A stretch of 64,000 nt of DNA from Cacajao melanocephalus (Eukaryota; Chordata; Mammalia; Primates; Pitheciidae): the NCBI GenBank assembly GCA_963573385.1, contig CAUYLG010041500.1:1-64000 (forward strand). The letters run 5' to 3'. Shown one piece after another: positions 63,346-64,000 of the stretch (position 1 is the stretch's first letter; each line of letters opens with the position of its first letter). The notes under the pieces were generated by a model that saw nothing but the letters and a program-made list of their open reading frames with translations, made no database searches and had not been told where the DNA came from. A program made the translations under genes and the position numbers.

Positions 63346-64000
63346 AGTGCTAGAGAAGCAATCTGAACACGGTTAAACACTTCAAATATAAGGAAAAATG
63401 TATAGTTTTAGAAACTAAAAGGTAGCCTCAGGTATCAAACATTCTGTTACTATTTTAGAAACTAAGGCTATTTTGAACATGATGTTATTAGAAAAAAATG
63501 ATAAACAGTTTGTTAAATATTAATATTCTATCTTTAGATGATAGCATTTGGTGATTTTTATTTCTTAGACTTTTCAGTGTTCTGTATTTTAAAAATCCTT
63601 TTATAATTAGTACAATGAACACTTTGGAAAATATACTATTCCTCTTCCATCCTTAGAGGGCACATTATAATAATTGAATATTTTAAAATTAAATTTTATG
63701 CCATACGTTTAAAATGAAGGCTCAGATTACATTAATTCCAATTGATTTTAAAGTCTTATTTTCACAGAATAAACTTATTCCATTTCTTAAATTTTATATT
63801 CATACACTTTGATTGCTCAGTTATATAAAAGCAGTGTTATAGACCCTTATTCTCCACAAAATGTTGTCTCATATGTAAAACGCCAAACTTTGTGTTTAAT
63901 TTCCTAAGAAAGTCATTGCTTTGTAAACATTTGAGGGGTTTTTGAAATTTTAAAAAATTAGCTTAACCATAAGAGTTGCAAAATTAAGTCTTTCTTGAGT
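63346..64000. other. Unassigned AT-rich sequence to the window end
   Basis: Strongly AT-rich DNA with no recognisable gene, exon or repeat family. Confidence 0.5.

Overview
The window reads as nuclear DNA of a primate, most likely human. It is AT-rich and CpG-poor, and it carries an AluS-like element with target-site duplications, primate and older L1 fragments, and many MIR, L2 and MER5-type fossils. These families together place it in a primate genome. There is no open frame of convincing length, no operon-like layout, and no recognisable tRNA, rRNA or CRISPR. It is a gene-poor stretch, either intergenic or inside a very long intron. All assignments come from reading the sequence against remembered family consensuses; no search was run.

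Layout: 1-140 is an Alu tail with a pyrimidine microsatellite. Positions 140-10,600 are mostly unassigned, with MIR and L2 relics. An AluS-like element lies at 10,602-10,933. At 12,025-14,305 an L1 is split by a later antisense L1. At 17,667-22,355 there is a dense fossil field: MIR, an L2 split by an L1M, four MER5-type hAT elements and an L1 3' end. Positions 22,360-32,490 are mostly unique, with two candidate regulatory blocks (23,740-24,140 and 30,581-30,655). At 32,490-34,735 there are L2, hAT and MIR relics. At 36,760-39,330 there is a long antisense old L1, and at 45,255-46,120 a younger antisense L1. At 51,120-51,745 there is a frameshifted reverse-transcriptase relic that does not look like L1 or L2 and resembles the Dong/R4 clade. 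At 54,851-54,955 there is a well-formed candidate protein-coding exon, the only coding signal I would defend. Positions 55,500-64,000 hold microsatellites, perfect hairpins and an unexplained 186-bp tandem duplication.

If the 105-nt exon is real, the host gene runs on the plus strand and most of the window is its intron. The exon is phase 1-1 and so could be skipped without a frame change. Its polypyrimidine tract is itself a (CT)n microsatellite, so its inclusion may vary with repeat length. I could not name the gene. The items most worth checking are this exon, the Dong/R4-like relic, the nuclear-receptor half-site cluster, and the 61.5-61.9 kb duplication.
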